This document shows positions 45,120-56,460 of a stretch of DNA of 64,000 bases, one piece after another. Numbering within the stretch: position 1 is the first letter of the stretch; each line of letters starts with the position of its first letter. A program made the translations under genes and the position numbers. The notes under the pieces were generated by a model that searched no databases, was not told the DNA's origin, and saw only the letters and a list, made by a program, of their open reading frames with translations. Source of the DNA: Xiphophorus maculatus (taxonomy: Eukaryota; Chordata; Actinopteri; Cyprinodontiformes; Poeciliidae); contig NC_036450.1 of the NCBI RefSeq assembly GCF_002775205.1, forward strand, positions 18,905,479 to 18,969,478, in the 5' to 3' direction.

Positions 45120-48100
45120 TTAGTCTGCTCCTTCTGTGCTGACGGAGGCCACAGCTGATACGTAGTAGGGTCCTTCACTCAGATATGTCTTCAGGCGGAT
45201 GTAGTTTTGACTGCCCAGTATTTCTGATGCTGTAGATGAGCCCAGAAGAGATCCCACCAGTTCAAATTTGGCATCTTTCGCCTCCTTTGATTGGCCAGTT
45301 GAGCGATCCAAAATGAACTCCATGAAACCGGGACTGTTAACCATCATCTTCTGACCCCACGGCTGGCTTGCAATGGCCTAAGAAATACACACACAAACAT
45401 GGTTTTAATTATCACCATCTGCTCTTGTGAAATAATGGTATAGTTCTTCAGTTTTTAAGGTAATGAATGTGTCAACAAGTAATGATGGTGGCTATTTACA
45501 GAGAAGATCCTCAAAGCCCCGCAGTGCAGCTCTGGAAAAGGCTGAGTGCTGATGTTGCGAATCATATCCATTGGCTGCTTAGACAGAAGGTGGAACCAGG
45601 ACTCTGTCAGGGACAAAAGGTCTTCTGTTTGATGCTCCGGCTGTAAAAAAAAAAAAAAAAATGGTAGAAACTCATAAAAATGTCAAAGTTTAGTTGATTA
45701 ATTTTGTGTATTCAACAGCATCACAGTAACGTTTGACTAGATTGTTTCTTTAAATACCTGAAGGGTGAGCAGCTGTGATATGGCGTCCAAGCTTCGAACT
45801 CTGAGCTCAGTAGCTCCAGAACCAGCAAGTTGGCTGATTCTCAAAAACACAGACTTGAAGTTTTCTCCTGATTACAAAAAACCCAGTAGTAATAATTAAG
45901 AACTTTGTAGACGACATAAGATGCTTATGACTCATCTGCTTGACTGAATAATTGATTTAGATGTGATCTCAGATGACCAGAAAACCTCCCAAAAAATCAC
46001 TAATTGTAAATAACAGAAAATTATAAAAATGTATGTAAACATTACAGTAACTGGTCCTTTTATTTCAGGCTTTACAATTCTTTTAATACCAAACATTTAT
46101 TGTAAAGCCTTTTTTTTTTCTCTGCAGGGTGGTGTATTTACATTTAGTTTTGTCCTGCTAATAAGAGTTATTATTCAAACAAGAATTTACTGAATTCCCT
46201 TGGCCCAGTCCCATGAGTGATTTTGGAACACATTTGATCAGTGAAATTATGGAGAAGGACACAAAAATCCAGACCTACAGAAATCACACCTACCCATCTT
46301 CTGGAGAACCTGTTTCCCCTCGACTGTAGAACCAAGTAATCCCAAAGTGTCCAGGGCCACTCCGATCATGACGGGGTCCGAATCCATGCCCATGTCGAAC
46401 ACCTTGTTTAAGAAGATCGGGTAGGATTCACAAACCTGCTGGGGGCTGTCTGTAATGGCCAGGTTCCCAAAGAATTTCACCAAACCTAAATCAGCAGCAT
46501 ATATATATAGTAAGGGTCACAGTTCTGATTAACATTTCCTGAAAAGTAAAAACAAGTTTCAAACTGCCCCTATTAAGTCAACTAATTAAGTTGTTTTCAG
46601 ATAAGAACAACAAGGACAAAAAAAAAAGCAAAACCATCATTTTAATTGCTGGTACTGAATTGTGAAAGTAGTTTTGAAAACATGTTCACCTGGAAGGTAG
46701 AGGGAGGAAAACGGGTCCATATCGGCTCCTCTGATCATGTTGGAAATCTTATCCATTATACCCTGCTGGGCCAAATACTGGCGACCATGCTGACTGTGAG
46801 CCAGAGTGGTCACCATCTCAATCGATGTGGCCCTGATGGGAAAGACATGAATAAAAATAGTCTCTACGAAAAGCATGGGAACCCAGTCAGAAAGAAGATA
46901 AACAAACATGATATGCATTTGTTTTTACTGACACAAAACTGTCGCTACCTGATTAGGACATCGTCTCCAGTCAGCTCGCTGAGCAGCTGGGAAATGAGGC
47001 CGCTGTTGGCACAGTAACCGAGAGAAATTGGAGAAAAAGATGAGATTTCAACCACCAGCTGCAAGCAGAAAGAAGAACGAGAGGAACTGGTCTTATGACA
47101 GGTTTTTGAAAAAATAAAAAATTAAACAAAGTGGAGAATACTTATTTTGCAGCAATCATGTTATTTCACTTGGTAAGCAAACTATTTTCATGCGAACAAG
47201 TAAAAGTAGATGTCAATGAAAAAGGAAACATTCATACAGTCATCTAGTATTTTAAGGAAAAAACGAGGGAATTTAAATCACCTCATATATTCTGTATCTG
47301 ATTATGTCGTTTTTGTCCATCACTTCCTTCATGACTTCAAGGAGATCACTCTGAAATAACTTGTCTAATCCAGGCTTAGAGTGACTTATTTTAGAAAGGG
47401 ACTGAATTGCCTGGAAGAAGAAGAAGAAGAGAAAACACGACAACAGTTATTGCACACCATGTAGGTTGGACGAACTGGAACAAAATCCTTTCAATGTCTA
47501 AAATTTTCACCTGTTTTGCTACAGCAATTTTCTCCTCACCGATGCAAAGGATCACCGCCCGTAAAATGTCATGATTGTTGAGGATTTGTGTGACGGCCTC
47601 TGGGTGCTCCACCACCCTGCCAATCTGAAAGGAAAACAAAGGCTAATATAATATTTGTTTTACTGGCTGCTATACATACTGGCTGTATGTGTCCAAACTC
47701 CCTACCTGTGTCAAGGCCAATATCTTCACTGTGTCGTTAGGATGGCTCAAACCCTCTTGCAGCTTTTCTCTGTAGTTCTGCACCAAATGCAAAGGACTGA
47801 GGGCTAGTAGGATGCGTTCAAGAATGTCCACACACAGATCAACCTGCTCCCTGTGAGCACAGAACATATTAATAACTCAAAACCTCTGTAACAAATGGTT
47901 TACATCAGCAACTAACAGTTTGTTATAAATCCACTTTATCTTTTCAAAGTCATCATAACGTATTGGTGTATCCAATGGCTATTCACCCATTATATTTCTT
48001 AATGGATGCTTCAATTATGATGCAAATGTTAACTGCTTCTTCAACTCTGGATATTTCTTCCAACAAACATTTAGTTCGTATAGTAAATGTCTGTGCAATT

Positions 48101-48909
48101 AGATCTAATGCTGAGAGACAGACTCGCAGTAAGTGTGAAGTTGCAAGGTTAACACCTATAATGGGCATCACTAAATAACATTAATAGTAAATTAAATATC
48201 CACCCCCACCTCACTACTATATGTGATCTTTAGCATCTTGATCACGGTATTATTCTAATTTATCTCTAACTGGAAAATTAGACCAAACTATCAAGGTTTC
48301 ATTTTAATAGAAAAATTATTTGTATTCTTGCAGTTGCTCAATTTAAGGTACAGCTGGAAAATGTTGGAATAGAAATTCAAATGAATCTGTAAAAAAAAAA
48401 ATTCTTATGCATATTACTTAAAAATATGTCTATGAGTAAAACAGGGCTGGTACTGCTAAAAAAAACACCAACATTTTAGTTTCAGAGAACACGACTGAAA
48501 ATAAACTGAAGTAGTGCAGCATTGTGGCCACTTAGCATGCTGACAACAAGCCTTAGTTGCATGCTAGGATACAGGAGAGGTTAGCTAGCCTCTCCTGTCG
48601 TTATCCTTGCGGTTATGCTAACCCATTAGTTGTTCAAGCAGCTACAGAGCTGAGTAACACGCTCTCTGACTCAGCAATAAATGGGCAGTCGTTGAGTTTA
48701 ACAGAGTGCAAACAAGACTGAGACACAAAAACAAACCTTTCATTAGTGTTCAGCAGAGAGAAAATCACATCGAAACGCTGTCCGCTCAGGACGTCTCTCA
48801 GGGCGCTGACTGGAATAGACAACAAAGCAGTTTTTAAGCTCTGCAACTCTTCAATTGGGTCTTCGACTCCGGATATTTCTTCCAGCAAACTTTGAATGGT
48901 GGCCGCCAT
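45120..48909 (-). CDS. psmd5: PSMD5 (26S proteasome assembly chaperone S5B), ten exons
   Basis: PSMD5/S5B is an ARM/HEAT-like repeat protein that binds the Rpt1-Rpt2 side of the base during 19S regulatory particle assembly; it acts in cytosol and nucleus. Exons 5'->3': 48737-48909, 47706-47850, 47511-47624, 47282-47410, 46949-47058, 46690-46832, 46294-46485, 45758-45867, 45500-45640, 45120-45377. They sum to 1515 nt, 504 residues, the length I recall for the mammalian protein. Diagnostic stretches: [85 protein letters not shown] and the C-terminal [13 protein letters not shown]. The start ATG at 48909 has A at -3 and G at +4. All introns are GT..AG. No frame damage seen. Head-to-head with b3galt9. 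Confidence 0.96.
48029..48067 (-). pseudogene. Partial echo of psmd5 exon 1 in its intron 1
   Basis: On the minus strand TTTGTTGGAAGAAATATCC then AGAGTTGAAGA matches exon 1 at 48851-48889 (TTTGCTGGAAGAAATATCC then GGAGTCGAAGA). About 32 of 39 bases agree, and both encode LLEEIS-x-VE. Flanking bases do not match and there is no start codon or obvious donor. It is probably a small old duplication; chance is not excluded. Confidence 0.45.
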
Positions 48910-48933
48910 GATTGTGTCTGTTTGGAATCCACG

Positions 48934-48941
48934 ACTTCCGC
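48934..48941 (-). promoter_or_regulatory. ETS-type motif upstream of psmd5
   Basis: GCGGAAGT on the minus strand lies about 25-32 bases upstream of the psmd5 ATG. It matches the ETS/GABP core common in TATA-less housekeeping promoters. It may lie in the promoter or the 5' UTR. Confidence 0.35.
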
Positions 48942-50544
48942 TTCTTCTTCATGTCACATTAGCCTCACACGACAAGGAGCGCATTACCACCACCTAGTGG
49001 ACTAAGAGGGAATAAAACATCCTTGATTACTTTATTTACCTTGCACGACTGCCTTCCTTTCTAACTTATTTACTATTGAGAGACATTATTGCACCATATA
49101 AAACCAGCCACAATTTTATGCTTTAAAGATTGTTGTTTAAACAAAATAACTCAAATAAAGCAAACAAAGTTACTGAAAATACATTTTTCACTCACTCCTG
49201 CATTAATCACTTTGTTTGTTTGTTTGTTTCTTACCTTATTTCAAAACTTTACTTTCAAGCATAATTAGGGATTAAAAAGTACATATAAATTTATATTTTC
49301 TGTACAATCCATTTATCCTATTGAGAGCTTGTACAGCTTTTACCATTAAAGAGAGTGAGAGACTATCATGGTCACAGATTTTGTAATTTAAAACTCACTG
49401 CGATCAATGTTTTTCCGTAGTGGGAGGAAGTCATGTATTTGGAAAAGCTGTGAATCAACAGTGCTAACAACCACACCAACACAGTTGACTCTTAAACTAC
49501 ACTCTTAAAATACTCAAGACATCATGGCCTGTGGAAGTATTGCTGTATCAGCATTAGACTGAGTGCAGAATTTGCGCTGGTCACAACTTTCATATGGATT
49601 CTCAATAAATGGCTTTAAAGATCCATCAACTGTGTTTTGCATTGGGCCAGAAAAAACATTCAACTAGAACTTGATTATGTCCCACGGTACCTGTAAAACT
49701 TTTTATCTCTTCACATCCCTCCAGAGTTTCAATAATAAAGTTTTATAAGTTACAGCTTTTCTAATAATTGAATTATTTTCCAGGGCCTATATTTTTATTT
49801 TAACATCTGCAACATATGCTTGGAAAATTAATAAGAGTCCAGAGAGGAAATATTATTAAAATAATGTTACCTACATATTACCTAATATGTCAAGCTGGTC
49901 AATAAAATTTTAAGAAAGGTTCACCTTTTGGAGCTACTGTTTAAACAGTCAGTAAATTAGATACACTCTTCTAAATAAGGACGTGACCACAGGGTGCAGA
50001 GTTACATGTTTCTTAAAACCATTCTACAGCCTGTTTTGTAGGCCAAAATGTTCGATTTTGGTCTCATTTGATCAGTGTATCTTCTTTTACAAGTTTTTCT
50101 TATGCGTGTGTATGTAGCAGCTCCTCCAGATACAATAGCTCATTTGGCTGCTTCTTTGATTAGTGATGCCTTTGCACAATGTATCAGTCCTGCTGGGTTT
50201 GCAGTTGAGCCTTACACTTTTCATCTTCAATGCTTTTGATATATTTTAAACTCCCATGGTCACATGAATTAAAACCCAACTTGGTAGAGACACAAACTTT
50301 AAGGTTATTACGAGTAAACTCTTTCTGCATGTCACTGAATTAGTATGCATAATGTAAGATGGACTCCTCGAAATCAAGATCTCAGTTGGGAACAGGGTGC
50401 ACAGTTACATGCGCCTTGGGTTTCATGAAAGTGGAAACCCTGTGTGATCAGCTGTTATTGTTGTAGAGCCTTCTGCCGTGGCGGGTCCAATCATCACTTA
50501 CAGCTAATAAACAGATGAGCAACGAGGCTTTTGCAGCAGCTGTC
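48942..50544. other. Divergent spacer between psmd5 and b3galt9
   Basis: About 1.6 kb between the two start codons. The first part next to psmd5 is ordinary AT-rich DNA. The stretch at about 49980-50420 is a decayed Tc1-like element. b3galt9 must have its promoter and 5' UTR on the right side, within or after that relic. I could not place the transcription start. Confidence 0.5.
49980..50420 (-). mobile_element. Tc1-like relic, 5' half, next to b3galt9
   Basis: TTTTGTAGGCCAAAATGTTC followed by GATTTTGGTCTCATTTGATC and TATCTTCTTTTACAAG matches the leader region of fish Tc1-like elements in inverted orientation. No ORF remains. It ends about 120 bases before the proposed b3galt9 start codon. 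Confidence 0.5.
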
Positions 50545-51740
50545 ATGCAGGTACAAACTATGTTTTTTGACCTAATAAATTTATCATTTTATAAAGTTTC
50601 ATATACTGCATTTAGAATAATTCATACTTTTTTTTGACACCGCAGTGCTATTTGTGTAAGCTGCGTACCCATCAATGGTGTTTCCTCCTGTTCAACATCT
50701 TGCTGTTCCATGCTTTGCTGTTCGGGGCAGATTTTGTTGAGGAGTACCTCCTGCAGCCGTCCCCTGTGGTTTACACTGATGGTATGGTTGCAGACGTGAG
50801 GGAGAGAGCAAGAAAACTGGACTTGAGCACCATAAAACAGAAGGTATCCAGGGATTATATAATTTCTAATCCCGATGCCTGCAGAAAACCTGACCTCTTC
50901 CTCCTCGCTCTGGTCTTCAGCTCTCCGGCAAATATCACCCAAAGAAATGCAGTGAGGAGAACGTGGGCAAACCAAACACAAATTCAAGAATCTCCCATTA
51001 AGGTACTCTTCTTCACAGCATCAACTGAATCTTCTACCATCCAACAGGATCTCATCAAAGAGTCTGAACTTCATGGTGATTTGATCCAAAACCGTGTCGT
51101 AGATGTGTCATCCCTTTATGGAGCAAAGGAGAACACACTGCTGGCTCTTCGTTGGATAATCACGTTCTGTCCTCGAGCACATTTGGTTCTGTTGACTGAG
51201 GACTCTGTGTTCATAAACCTACCTGCCATTGGAAGCTACCTGCGGGGGCTTCACAGGAATTCAGAAGACCTGTATCTAGGCAGAGTGATCCAGAAAGAGT
51301 CCCCTGACAGGAACCCCAACAGTCCGCGCTACCTGTCCCGCATTCTCCACCCTGGCAAGTATATACCAGAATACTGTGAAGGAACTGCTTACATTTTGTC
51401 GCAGGATGTGGTCCGTAAAGTCTACGTTGCGTCGTCGACAGTCCTTGCCCCCATCCCGGTTGACATTTTTGTAGGTTTCTGTGCTCAAAAGGCCGGTGTC
51501 ACACCAACTCACAGTGCCAGGTTCTCAGGAGAGAGACACATCCACTACAATGCCTGCTGCTACCGACATCTGTTCAGCTCAGCAGGAATGGGGAGCCAAG
51601 AGCTAGAAAGAGTGTGGCAAGACCTTGAACAGAAAGGTGGAAAATGTTCCCTGCTTAAGACATACTCTGGCCTTGTGGCCTGCAAAGTCCGCACATATTT
51701 GGATAAAATGTTATTACAAAACTCAAAAGAGCAGACTTGA
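50545..51740 (+). CDS. b3galt9: Beta-1,3-galactosyltransferase 9-like (GT31), type II Golgi protein
   Basis: Exons 50545-50550 and 50646-51740 give 366 residues. The big exon has no good ATG at its start: its frame begins at an acceptor (CCGCAG|TGC), and ATGCAG|GTACAAAC 95 bases upstream supplies Met-Gln, giving MQCYLCKLRTHQWCFLLFNI. This N terminus resembles the one I recall for human B3GALT9. Visible: a short cytoplasmic tail; a membrane anchor at about residues 13-30; then the GT31 fold, with VFSSPANITQRNAVRRTWAN (about 93-112), a degenerate metal-site motif LLTEDSVFINL (about 184-194), YIPEYCEGTAYILSQDV (about 241-257) and PVDIFVGFCAQKAG (about 273-286). The usual GT31 acidic triad (DDD or EDD type) is reduced to TED, so activity is uncertain. 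The donor and acceptor substrates are unknown to me. It lies next to psmd5, as I recall for the human orthologue. Confidence 0.85.
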
Positions 51741-52429
51741 TTGTATAAATTAAAATGGCATAACACTCTGTTCAGATTATTTCTGTTAGTTTCCTTTTGT
51801 CCACTCTAAAGTGTTACAACAAAGATCTAAATAAGCTGAAGTGTAGACTTGACATCTGAAAAGATTAGCCTCTGAGTATTCAATGGATGGATTAGATGGA
51901 AACCGATTATTTTAAATCTTTTCTCTTGATTACTTTATGCTTGGTGAGAACCTAGTTTGGCCCAGTGAATTTCGTACTTTTTCTGCTTTTCACCTATTAC
52001 TAATTGTTAGGTTGACTTGGCTGAAACCTCCACTAAACAAATGTAAAACTTTAAACATAATGTGTCTAAAAGCTGATGGTGCTATTTGTGGTATGTTTGA
52101 TCATTCAAATACAGTAGATGTCTACAAAATTAAAGTAAAAAAAAAAAATCCCAATTCTGCTCATAGACACTCTGGCTTTCTTTCTCTTGGGAGTACATTT
52201 ATTGTAAAATATAGTATATCTAATCTGGAAAGTATTTAGCCATACATAATGGATTGCAGCAACAAGCTTTATTTTGTAGACATGCTATGTGACATAGCAG
52301 GATGAAGCTGTGCACAATTGTAAAGTGGAAAGAAAATGTAGTATGGTTTTTATTTTTTATTTTTTTAAATCTGAAAAGTTTGTAGGACAAATTGTGCAGC
52401 ATTTACATCTATAAATCTTTGCTAGTGTA

Positions 52430-53530
52430 TTTTTACCACTAGACTCTAGAGACCAAAAATGTTGCCTATTGATCAATGCAATTTAATTTAAGCTCAGTCA
52501 GTGAAACAGTTGAACAGAGACTGCACAGTCTCTCTGCAGACTCCCAACCAGTTTAAGCTCTAGGCATTCATTGGGCTATTCCAGGACATGAATATGGCTT
52601 CATCTAGTTCTGGCTGTAATTAGCTCCATCCATTCCCACTGAAGCTGTCACCATGGTTCACCATGGTTCATGGTGGAGATGTGGTGCTCAGGGTGATGCA
52701 CAACATTTCACCCCTAAGAAAGCATGTTACTTTCAGCCTAAAATGTTCAATTTTGATCTCATCCAATTTATAGATGAACTTCTTCCACATGCTTGCTTGT
52801 TGGATTCCAGTCAGGACTTCTGGCTATCTGCTCAGACCCAGATTTATGGAGTACTAGTTGTCCTGTTGGCAGATTCTCCTTTGTGAGCTACAAATCCCTG
52901 CAGGTTCTCTAGAATTACATTAATATTGTGGCTGCTTCTCTGATCAATGCTCTCCATACCATGCATGCCAGTTTGAATGGAGGTCTTGATTATTCTACAT
53001 TGTAAACTTATTTTCAGATGTTAAAATAAGGTAAGCTTATTTTTACATTTTGATGATGCATTCGGCACTGTTCTGTAAGATGTTCAGAACTTGGGATAGT
53101 TTTCCTCAGTTTAATTTTATTTTAAACTTCTTCATAACTTTATCCCTTCCAGTTAAAGAAAGCATTGCCACAGCATGATGCTGCCACCACCATGCTGGTT
53201 GTTCAGTAGCGTTCTTTGAGTTCTTCACAGAACACTTGCAATCATATCGAGAATAAAACGCAAACAGGTGGGCTGTCTTTAAAGGTAGTTGGTTATATTG
53301 TTTTTTTGTTTGTATTTTGTACATAGTGTGAAGAATGGAAATATATAGAAAATAATGTATATTTTATTCCTCTTACATAGATGTGCTTTGTGTTGATCTA
53401 TCATCTTACAATTGTGTGCTACTCTGTGTTGATCTAAAGTACAAACTCCATATAAAATGCTCTGAAGTTATATTGTTGTAAAATGTGATAAACTTCAAGG
53501 TGCATAAAAACCTTTTCAAGGCATCGTGCA
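52430..53530 (-). mobile_element. Tc1-like element relic
   Basis: On the minus strand, about 53160-53205 reads as QHGGGSIMLWQ, the glycine-rich block of Tc1-type transposases. At about 52740-52800 lies the leader-region block (TTCAATTTTGATCTCATCC). The right end, TTCAAGGTGCATAAAAACC then TTTTCAAGGCATCGTGC, is a worn Tc1 terminus. Many stops. It lies about 0.7 kb beyond b3galt9. Confidence 0.65.
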
Positions 53531-54242
53531 GTTTTTCAGCTTTGATGATTTTCCTCTAGCACTTCCAAAGGACACAGGTTTTTTGTGTTAATAAGGACAT
53601 CTGGTGGTTAGTTTGAGTCATAGCCAAATAACGCTGGAGTTGCTGAGTATATTATGTCCTTTATTCTGACAGAAAAATGGACAGAACAGTTTTAATAATC
53701 TGAGTGGGAGATTTATTTGATTTGAAATAACATTCGAGTCAGCTTAGCCATTACATCTGTAGACTATCACCTGTTCTCCTGTCTTTCTTTTTAAAGACAG
53801 CCTGAATTAAATTTTCGCCATCAGTCAGTTTATAACCAGCTCAACATGTAAATCAAGAAGAACAAATTTGTGTCCCGTAAATGTTGTTTTTAAACTTCAT
53901 TTTAAATTCCACCACGGAAACGTTTGGCTCCTGTGCTGGTACCATGAACTACCCAAACAAAATGCTTGGCTGTACTGCCAGCAGTTCATACTGCAACACT
54001 CCATTCCACTTTGGCACAGTTCCACTGTGTCTGCTAAGCTTTCTGTCTCAAAGCCAAAACACTTCAAAGAATAGCACCTCAGCATGTCAAAAGTAGCTCT
54101 GGCAGATGATTAGTCATGTGAACGGCTGGATTTGGATGGGATCACAGTGAAATGATGGACAAATTTCTCCAGATGTAATTCACCTCAGCAGGTTACTATC
54201 CAAGCATTTCTTTTTCCTTTTATGCAGTACATAAAAATTACC

Positions 54243-54243
54243 T

Positions 54244-54294
<51 letters not shown>
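54243..54294. repeat. (TTTA)n microsatellite
   Basis: About thirteen uninterrupted TTTA units. Confidence 0.95.
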
Positions 54295-56089
54295 GCTGTT
54301 TTCAGTTCAAAAATCACTTCCAAAAGTAAAATATAATGTTATATTTCCAGGGTATTTTCAGACCAAAAATGAGCTGACAAAAATCTTCTAAAAACAAACT
54401 ACATTAGATGGTATTTCTCGTTTAAGACACACACAACTAAGGATATCAACAAACTTTCTGAGCCATATTGCTGCAAGCAGACATTTGTATATTGTGCATT
54501 TTACACACATAAATTCAAGCATAACTACCTTCACTTTCTGATCCTTTTGACTATCAATAAGTGTCACTATGACAAAAAATTTAACGTTAGCTACCAGTTA
54601 CCTTTGTACAGACGAACATGTGGTAGTTACTGTGGATCACAGCTTCATTCAACTGGACATGAGGTCGGCTGCAGGCCTTGATCCATTTCTTGCATTATTC
54701 CAGTCTCCTTTTGGGCTTTGGAAATGCAATAAATTATATTCCGCCCAAACAAAATAGAGCTCTCATGACTCATTTGGTCAAGAGAGATCTTTTTACAAAA
54801 GAGAGACTGTCAAAGATCCGTCCCTCTACTCCAAGATCATGACATTGTTGTACACAGAATTACGAGGGCTCCAATATTGTTTTATGTGCAAAACACATAA
54901 AAATGTAAATCCTGAAGCTTCTTAAATATTTGGTCATAATTGTATTCGAGACATTACCAAATGTGAGTTGTTCTATAGTCAAAGTCAGCAATACAAACTA
55001 CTAGCTCCGGACATTGTTGAGGTTTGGTCGAATTTTCCAAGAGAAAGTGGAAACAGGGAAAGGGAAATGGGGAAAAAAAAACTAACCACCTCTTCAAACC
55101 ATATGCAGACCTGATTGTAGACGTGAACACACAGTTACACACATCCACTCATGAGAGAGCCTGCAAAGATTGTTCATGTGAGGTTGAAGGAAATGGCACA
55201 CTGCATGTGGGTGGTGTGCTCTAATGAATAGCTCTCCTCAGAGAGAACACTCTCTGATGGGAGGGACTCATCAAACCAGAAAAGACTGTTTTATTTAGAA
55301 TGTTTACACTGAAGAAAGACATCTGAGACTCCATAGCATGGCCAACTATTTGAGGGAATGGTTAGAGGGAATTAATGCAAGAGCTGAAGAAAGAAATATT
55401 TGTCAACTTTATACATGTGTCCTATTCGAGAGAACATACAGTGTGCAGTTTTATTTTATGCGTACAAACCTGATTGTGAGATTTATGTCGGGAGTTGAGG
55501 GTCAGTGTTCGTGTGGCCCTCTAGCCCAAGACCATTTACGCAGAAGCTGTAACCTCAAGTATAAACCCTCGTCTTGACGACATCTGTGGTTTCTGGTGCT
55601 TTCCCTTTTTACAAACTCCATAATCCATGCTTTGAGGTTTTGGTAAGCTTTTCCATGCCAGAAGCTGGTGCCTTTCTGTGCAGCTGCTTTTGACTTCTTG
55701 AGTTTTAATTATGGATTCTATAGGTTTTGACTTGCTTTCTCCTCAAAAACCACTCCATCTGGAGAAAATTGTATGCATTAATCATAAAAGACTACTCTGT
55801 GCTTCTGTTTATAACAGCTCAACAAGTGAGTATAAACAAAGATGAAAACGTTTGCATTATATAACAATGCATTGCTGCAAACTATCTTGCTTCTCACTTT
55901 GTCACATAAGATGTAGTGCATCTCATTCATTTCTGTGCATTGTGTCCCATTAAAATTAAAGGGTGTGTCAACTTTGAAAAGGTGTAGAAGAAACCACACA
56001 TTCCAAAATTTAATGGCTTGTCATTTTCCAAACCATCAACAAAATGTTTTGACAAATGCTTTTAAGAATTATGAAGATGCTTTTTTTTT

Positions 56090-56460
56090 CCAAATGTGAT
56101 ATATGGCTTTGAATTTCAGTCTGTGTTTTTATCCTGGACCTCTTTCAGGAATGCCATTTTGTCCAAACTCTTTCTTGCTGCTGGATTGTGAACAGTGACG
56201 TTATTGTGGACAAGTGAGGCCTGCAGTTCTCTATGGATGAGTCACTGATGTGCTTTTGAGTATCTTTGGCCGGCCACTTGTAGTAAGGTTTACCACTGCT
56301 CCACGTTTTCTTCTTTTGTTGGCTGTCACTCTTTTCCGCTGGAGTCCCAAAGCCTCTGAAGTAACTTTGCAACCGTTTCCAGTGCGACAAATGTCAGGGA
56401 CTTTGTCTCTTTTCTCTTCTTGAACCTCTTTAGATCTGGATTGGTGTTTGATTCCTTTTA
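56090..56460 (-). mobile_element. Tc1-like relic, transposase N-terminal region
   Basis: Read on the minus strand, about 56145-56400 follows the helix-turn-helix part of Tc1 transposase: a worn KTISKALGLQ-like stretch, then a KKKTWSSGKPYYKWPAKD segment where intact copies have HKWRKHGTVVNLPRSGRP. Only one short frame survives and the catalytic domain is absent. Confidence 0.6.

Noticed and set aside
46646..47017. Plus-strand frame of 123 residues over psmd5 exons 5-6
   Set aside because: It is the antisense shadow of psmd5; no family motif.
50622..50987. Minus-strand frame of 121 residues opposite b3galt9
   Set aside because: It is the antisense shadow of a well-supported coding exon.
55338..55577. 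Plus-strand frame with Cys/His residues (79 residues)
   Set aside because: The Cys/His spacing fits no zinc-binding pattern I know and there are no exon borders nearby.
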